From a virus: a stretch of DNA of 28,009 nucleotides. The translations under genes and the position numbers were made by a program. The notes under the pieces were generated by a model that searched no databases, was not told where the DNA came from, and saw only the letters and a list, made by a program, of their open reading frames with translations. Below are positions 24,483 to 28,009 of this stretch, in pieces. The stretch covers positions 1 through 28,009 of IMG/VR virus record IMGVR_UViG_3300034198_008826. One strand, written 5' to 3'. Position 1 is the first letter of the stretch, and each line of letters opens with the position of its first letter.

Positions 24483-24667
24483 TGAAATGTAAAAAGTGCG
24501 GAGGAAGAGTATTCGTAGATAGAGTATTTTCCCAAAAGCTACATATAGAACTATATTGCTTGATGTGTGGCAAGCGTTGGATGATTAGTAAAGAAACGAG
24601 TGCATTCGGAAGATGGCTAGATCAAAGGGAAACAGAACACAAGAAAAATTTTGGTATTTCTTCTTAA
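24479..24667 (+). CDS. Small zinc-ribbon protein
   Basis: 62 residues, starting with MMKCKKCGGR; the ATG overlaps the previous stop (ATGA), and ATG 24482 is an equal alternative start. Cysteine pairs C4-x2-C7 and C27-x2-C30 form a zinc ribbon: CKKCGG, then CLMCGKRW. Small zinc ribbons next to replication genes often bind DNA or a polymerase, but no partner can be named. The last 55 bases overlap the next gene in another frame. Confidence 0.65.
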   Translation: MMKCKKCGGRVFVDRVFSQKLHIELYCLMCGKRWMISKETSAFGRWLDQRETEHKKNFGISS

Positions 24668-25104
24668 ATGGTAAAATACATAAGGTTTTAAAAACATCTA
24701 GAGTTAGAGACACACTAATTGCTTGGTCCTATCCAGATAAAAAAAGAGTTTTATATGTATTTTCAGATGTTAGAAAACATAAGCAAAATGCTTATACTTT
24801 AACAGAAGTTGCTAAAATGTTAAATAAGCACAGAGTTACAATCGAGGATTATATTCTTGAAGGTAAAGTACGTGCACCACAAAAAATTTACCCAATCGGA
24901 AATTCCGAAAGTTTAAAATGGTCTCAGTATATGTTTAGCGAAGATGATGTATTAGAAGTCTATGACTATATTCTTTCTGCTGGAAGAATGATAGAAGACT
25001 TGCCAACAAAATCTGAGCTAAAGGCCTTGATGAAACATAACATCATATTGTATACTAAGACCTCTGAGGGAAACTTTGTTCCAGTTTGGAAGGCTAATGA
25101 TTGA
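24613..25104 (+). CDS. DNA-binding protein with MerR/excisionase-type HTH
   Basis: 163 residues. ATG 24613 lies inside the zinc-ribbon gene (55-base overlap) and has GGAAG directly before it. Residues 60-85 (YTLTEVAKMLNKHRVTIEDYI) form a helix-turn-helix of the excisionase/MerR winged-helix kind, with a wing-like segment to ~95 (ILEGKVRAPQKIYPIG). A dimerisation or regulatory helix may follow (FSEDDVLEVYDYIL). The N-terminal 58 residues are basic and unassigned. Candidate transcription regulator or replication-initiation factor for the downstream genes; no binding site was identified. The stop TGA lies inside the next gene's start (ATGATTGA). Confidence 0.6.
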   Translation: MARSKGNRTQEKFWYFFLNGKIHKVLKTSRVRDTLIAWSYPDKKRVLYVFSDVRKHKQNAYTLTEVAKMLNKHRVTIEDYILEGKVRAPQKIYPIGNSESLKWSQYMFSEDDVLEVYDYILSAGRMIEDLPTKSELKALMKHNIILYTKTSEGNFVPVWKAND

Positions 25105-25435
25105 AGAAGATTTCGAAGAGTTAAACGAAGGCTTAGCTCTAGAAAGAATTGCATCGAATTTAGATCTAGCATCTGCTCATGCAAATAAAAAGAAAAATGT
25201 TGCTGGTTTAATTACAATTGCAGGGGCATGGATGGAAGTAGCCAGCATACTTTCAGATACGCCAAGAGTTAAAAAGAGTGTCCCTATGGGATTCTCACCA
25301 ATGGAAGAGGAAAATAATGAGTCAAGAATCATCAAAGACAGTGGTAAAAGTAGATCTCCATTACACACGGAACCTGGGGAATTACGAGAGCGTTCGAATT
25401 GGAATTGGCGTAGAGGATATAGTAAGAAATGGTGA
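25097..25435 (+). CDS. Small hypothetical protein overlapping the next gene
   Basis: 112 residues from ATG 25097; GGAAGG (25088-25093) is a good ribosome site, and this is preferred to a TTG at 25076. It overlaps the previous stop by 8 bases. Residues 1-35 are acidic/helical (EEDFEELNEGLALERIASNL), then AHANKKKNVAGLITIAGAWMEVASIL. The last ~38 residues are read in a region that also encodes the next gene in another frame and look like a chance tail (ending RRGYSKKW). No domain recognised. A small acidic helical protein in this position is a common actinophage-type feature by my recollection, but the function is unknown. Confidence 0.55.
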   Translation: MIEEDFEELNEGLALERIASNLDLASAHANKKKNVAGLITIAGAWMEVASILSDTPRVKKSVPMGFSPMEEENNESRIIKDSGKSRSPLHTEPGELRERSNWNWRRGYSKKW

Positions 25436-25535
25436 GAACGTAGACACTGCAACTGATCGTGTGTATAAGTTTGTAGAAGAAAAGCTTATTCAAAAAACAG
25501 AGGAAATGGAAAAGGAATTAAAGGGTGGCAAGTAA
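25317..25535 (+). CDS. Conserved small phage protein of unknown function
   Basis: 72 residues from ATG 25317 with AGAGG (25306-25310) six bases upstream; an upstream GTG 25278 would have no clear site. It starts MSQESSKTVVKVDLHYTRNL and continues GNYESVRIGIGVEDIVRNGE, a beta hairpin followed by a helix (DTATDRVYKFVEEKLIQKTE). I recognise this strand-helix pattern as a widespread small phage family near replication genes, though I cannot name its role. It shares 119 bases (25317-25435) with the previous gene in a different frame. It ends over the start of the next gene (GTGGCAAGTAA). Confidence 0.68.
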   Translation: MSQESSKTVVKVDLHYTRNLGNYESVRIGIGVEDIVRNGENVDTATDRVYKFVEEKLIQKTEEMEKELKGGK

Positions 25536-25902
25536 AACTACTAATCAAGAGCCTCATGCTTTAATTACACTATACGTTTCTTTATTTGAAGATAAGTATG
25601 GTAAAAAGCCTTCTCTAAATAGATTTAGGGAAAAGTGGGCTATGCAAGACTTGATTGATAGTGTAGGATATGAAAGAGCAAAAGGTTTAATAGAATATTA
25701 TTTTACCTTGGCAAAATATGGTCATCCATTAAATTGGTTTTTCTATAACTTTGATAAAATAGATAAGATGTGGAAAGATATTGAAGATGACAAGATGCAT
25801 AGAGATATGCTAAGATCTAATACCAAGGTCATGGTGGAAGAACGAGAGAGGCGGCTAAGTGAATACGGAAGCAACATTAATATCAGCAGTCTGCAAGAAT
25901 AA
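25525..25902 (+). CDS. Probable helicase loader / primosomal protein
   Basis: 125 residues from GTG 25525, overlapping the previous gene by 11 bases (AAAGGG just upstream). Mostly helical with a pattern of aromatic and charged residues (LITLYVSLFEDKYGKKPS, then REKWAMQDLIDSVGYERAKG and LIEYYFTLAKYGHPLNWFFY). It lies directly before a DnaB-type helicase and overlaps it by 44 bases, the position used by helicase loaders in many phages. No ATPase motif is present, so it would be a DnaC-independent or gp59-like loader; this is inference from place, size and fold character. Confidence 0.45.
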   Translation: MASKTTNQEPHALITLYVSLFEDKYGKKPSLNRFREKWAMQDLIDSVGYERAKGLIEYYFTLAKYGHPLNWFFYNFDKIDKMWKDIEDDKMHRDMLRSNTKVMVEERERRLSEYGSNINISSLQE

Positions 25903-27085
25903 AGATATAAGTACTATCCTTGCGGATAATGTTGATGAGCTATTTACATCTCACAAAGATGTATGGGATGGATTAAAGTCTTACTATTATAAGTTTAAAT
26001 CCGTACCCGAAATTGGTATTCTACAAGAAAAGTTTAGAGACTTCGAGGCATCAGACCCTAAAGCAGAAACTGGTTATTATTTAGATCAACTTAAGTCAGA
26101 ATATTTGGCTAACAAGTTAAAGACTATTATTCTTCGTGGTGGAGCTGGACTAAAAGAGGATGCTCCTTCCAGAGTTATTGCACAAATGCAATCAGATCTT
26201 GCCTCATTAAGTAAGTTTACGAGTAACGTTCGTGATATTGATGTAACTGACTTTGAGTCAGCAGAAAAATATTTTGAAAATCTTCGTGTTCGTTCTGCAG
26301 CAATGGGTGGAAGCCCAGGTATTCCTACTGGCTTTAAGGCTATTGATACTGCCTATGCAACTGGTATGGCTCCAGGACACCTTATCGTTGCTATTGGTTG
26401 GCCAGGACGTGGTAAGACATGGTTTACGTCCTACCTTGCATGCAAGGCATGGGAACAAGGATTCAAGCCAATGATTATCTCGCTTGAAATGTCTCCAGAA
26501 GATATGCGTAATCGTATCTATACAATGATGGGCTCTGGATTATTTAAGGCATCTGATTTTTCTAGAGGAGATGTCAATATTGATGATTTCCATAATTGGG
26601 GTAAGAAAAACTTTGCGGATAAAAATGGTTTTGTTCTTGTGTCTAATGAAGGCATGGGAGAGGTAAGTGCTAATACTGTTCAAGCCAAGATTGACCAGCA
26701 TAAGCCAGACTTAGTTATTCTTGATTACCACCAGCTTTTTGTAGATACTAAACGTAGTACTGGTGCAACAGAACGTAATATGAATATCTCTCGTGAGTTT
26801 AAAATGCTTGCTATGAATAATAATATTCCAGTAATTGATATTACTGCAGCAACTATGGATGATATTTCAGATCAAGACAACCCTCCTATGCTTTCTCAGG
26901 TGGCATGGTCAAAGGCTATCGAATATGATGCTGACATGGCTATTGCTATTCATAGATACACAGATACTAATATGATTGAAATTGTTTCTAGAAAAAATCG
27001 TCACGGAGATGCATTTGATTTTTACCTAGATTGGGATATCAATCGAGGAATTATTAAAGAGATTTATGAAAACATTGCAAAGTAA
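25859..27085 (+). CDS. Replicative DNA helicase, DnaB/RecA fold
   Basis: 408 residues from GTG 25859 with GAGAGG upstream; it starts in the previous gene. Residues 1-125 are a short DnaB-like N-terminal helical domain with a linker. The RecA-type core has Walker A G180-W-P-G-R-G-K186-T187, the catalytic Glu of motif H1a at E210 (MIISLEMS), Walker B LVILD289-Y, a region like motif H3 (EFKMLAMNNNIPVIDITA) and a conserved QVAWSKAIEYDADMAIAIHR region ending with R/K finger residues (SRKNRHG). It is expected to be a hexameric 5'-3' helicase at the fork, working with the primase that follows. Start codon and ribosome site agree; the C-terminal end overlaps the primase start by 20 bases. Confidence 0.88.
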   Translation: MNTEATLISAVCKNKDISTILADNVDELFTSHKDVWDGLKSYYYKFKSVPEIGILQEKFRDFEASDPKAETGYYLDQLKSEYLANKLKTIILRGGAGLKEDAPSRVIAQMQSDLASLSKFTSNVRDIDVTDFESAEKYFENLRVRSAAMGGSPGIPTGFKAIDTAYATGMAPGHLIVAIGWPGRGKTWFTSYLACKAWEQGFKPMIISLEMSPEDMRNRIYTMMGSGLFKASDFSRGDVNIDDFHNWGKKNFADKNGFVLVSNEGMGEVSANTVQAKIDQHKPDLVILDYHQLFVDTKRSTGATERNMNISREFKMLAMNNNIPVIDITAATMDDISDQDNPPMLSQVAWSKAIEYDADMAIAIHRYTDTNMIEIVSRKNRHGDAFDFYLDWDINRGIIKEIYENIAK

Positions 27086-28009
27086 TATAACAAGGTATAC
27101 ACCTTCACACATTAAATCTGTTCTTAAATCGCTTAATGTAAAAGTTGCCAGCGAAACAGGAAACGATTTTTTGGTTTACTGTCCTTTTCATTCTAACAAT
27201 CACAGTCCAAGTTGCAGTGTTAGTAAAGAAAAAGGTGCATGGCTTTGCTTTAATCCTTCATGTGGAGAAAGCGGAACATTAATTGATTTAGTAAAACGTA
27301 TAACAAATAGAAATGATTACGAGGCTTTGCGTTTTGTTACGGCAAAAGAATCAGAAGTTTTGGCAAATTTCGATGACTTGCTTCAAGATACTTTAGAAGA
27401 AAAACCAGACTTTGTAGAGTTTGATAAAGATATATTAAATAAGCTTTCTTTAGAAATGAAAGAATTTTCTGAAGGCAAAGAGTATATGTATACTCGTGGA
27501 TTCACAGATGAAACATTGGAGTATTTTAATGTTGGTTATTCTAATAATAGATCTATGGTTACAGTTCCTGTTCATAGTCCAGATGGTATTTGTGTTGGGA
27601 TTGTTGGCAGAAGTATCAAAGCCAAAGAGTTTAAAAACTCCCCAGGGCTTCCAAGGAATGCTACCCTCTTTAACATTAATCGTGCTAAGCGTATCGGTGC
27701 AACTTGCATCATTGTGGAGTCTAGTTTTGATGCGATGAGAGTTCATCAGGCTGGTTTTCCAAATGTTGTAGCAACTTTGGGGGGACATATATCTGCAAAT
27801 AATTTAGGATTACTCAATAAATATTTTAACAGACTTATTATAATGACTGACAATGATCAGGCAGGAAGAGCATTGGGCAATAATATTGTTCATAAGTTAA
27901 AAAATAAAGATGTCTTGTGGGCTTCAGAATCTTATGGTAAGATATACCCACATGATGCAAAAGATGCAGGCGATATGACTGATGAAGAAATTAAAACCTG
28001 TATAAAAAA
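27066..28009 (+). CDS. DnaG-type DNA primase, 3' partial
   Basis: The frame is open from ATG 27066 to the last base, giving at least 314 residues without a stop. It overlaps the helicase by 20 bases; AAAGAG lies just upstream. A CHC2-type zinc ribbon is at 39-66: C39-P-F-H42, then C61-F-N-P-S-C66, with an extra Cys50 (PSCSV, where related proteins often have PSFSV). Toprim residues E218 (IIVESSFDAM) and D262-N-D264 (TDNDQAG) are present, so the catalytic core is intact. It would synthesise RNA primers for the phage fork next to the DnaB-type helicase. The C-terminal part lies beyond the window. The frame is not interrupted. Confidence 0.86.
   Translation, partial: MKTLQSNITRYTPSHIKSVLKSLNVKVASETGNDFLVYCPFHSNNHSPSCSVSKEKGAWLCFNPSCGESGTLIDLVKRITNRNDYEALRFVTAKESEVLANFDDLLQDTLEEKPDFVEFDKDILNKLSLEMKEFSEGKEYMYTRGFTDETLEYFNVGYSNNRSMVTVPVHSPDGICVGIVGRSIKAKEFKNSPGLPRNATLFNINRAKRIGATCIIVESSFDAMRVHQAGFPNVVATLGGHISANNLGLLNKYFNRLIIMTDNDQAGRALGNNIVHKLKNKDVLWASESYGKIYPHDAKDAGDMTDEEIKTCIK

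Noticed and set aside
25076-25096. TTG 25076 as the start of the small gene ending at 25435
   Set aside because: ATG 25097 has a good GGAAGG site and a short stop-start overlap.
25278-25316. GTG 25278 as the start of the conserved small gene
   Set aside because: ATG 25317 has a better ribosome site and gives the family's usual N-terminus.
549-27788. Minus-strand open frames throughout the window
   Set aside because: They are antisense to convincing + strand genes, lack ribosome sites and show no recognisable protein features.
1-28009. CRISPR array, tRNA gene, insertion sequence or integrase
   Set aside because: No spaced direct repeats, cloverleaf, inverted-repeat-flanked transposase or integrase motif was seen. 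The only regular repeat is the coding decapeptide series.

Overview
The window is a stretch of a tailed double-stranded DNA phage genome. Every credible gene lies on the + strand and is tightly packed, often overlapping. Base composition is clearly AT-rich (mid-30s % G+C by eye). The gene order is the classic siphovirus one: capsid end, head-tail connectors, tail terminator, major tail protein, frameshifted tail-assembly chaperones, a very long tape measure gene, tail-tip/hub genes, fibre genes, and then a DNA-replication module. No integrase, repressor, tRNA, CRISPR array, insertion sequence or lysis gene was seen. The host cannot be read directly. The AT-rich genome, the mixed ATG/GTG/TTG starts with AGGAGG-type ribosome sites, a possible leaderless gene, and Ig-like/InlB-type surface modules in the fibre would fit a phage of low-GC aquatic actinobacteria or another Gram-positive lineage. 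That is inference only.

Layout. 1-319 is the C-terminus of the major capsid protein, closed by a strong terminator (337-376) that runs straight into a promoter. 418-3551 holds the neck: a small SAP/HeH-like protein, an adaptor, a head-closure protein, a gp10-like protein and a tail terminator. 3653-4297 is the major tail protein, with its own probable promoter, a 10-codon leader ORF and a terminator. 4413-5077 is the tail-assembly chaperone pair, joined by a -1 frameshift at CCCAAAC (4703-4709) followed by a nested stem-loop. 5081-11365 is a 2094-residue tape measure. 11365-15184 encodes the distal tail and a hub that appears split over two genes. 15206-23587 encodes receptor-binding and fibre proteins: a decapeptide-repeat fibre, a 1301-residue multidomain fibre with FN3, Ig-like and InlB-B modules, small coiled-coil proteins and a lectin-like protein. 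23588-23672 is the boundary, with a terminator hairpin. 23673-28009 holds early/DNA genes: metallophosphoesterase, zinc ribbon, HTH protein, two small overlapping genes, a probable helicase loader, a DnaB-family helicase and a DnaG-type primase that runs off the end.

Regulation. The structural region is not one simple late operon. Extended -10 elements of the form TGN-TATAAT sit just upstream of at least four genes (418, 4413, 15206, 22724), two of them directly behind terminators. This suggests host-sigma-factor promoters that set separate levels for separate blocks. The capsid and major tail genes also carry a distinct codon choice (all 10 arginines of the major tail protein are CGT), as expected for the most abundant proteins. 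Most tail genes are linked by TAATG stop-start overlaps with weak ribosome sites, implying coupled translation.

No clearly new system (defence island, retron, toxin-antitoxin) was found. The parts most worth a second look are the segmental promoter/terminator layout, the leaderless candidate, the leader ORF in front of the major tail gene, the composite fibre, the split hub, the unrecognised middle region of the tape measure, the dual-coded replication genes and the missing lysis cassette.
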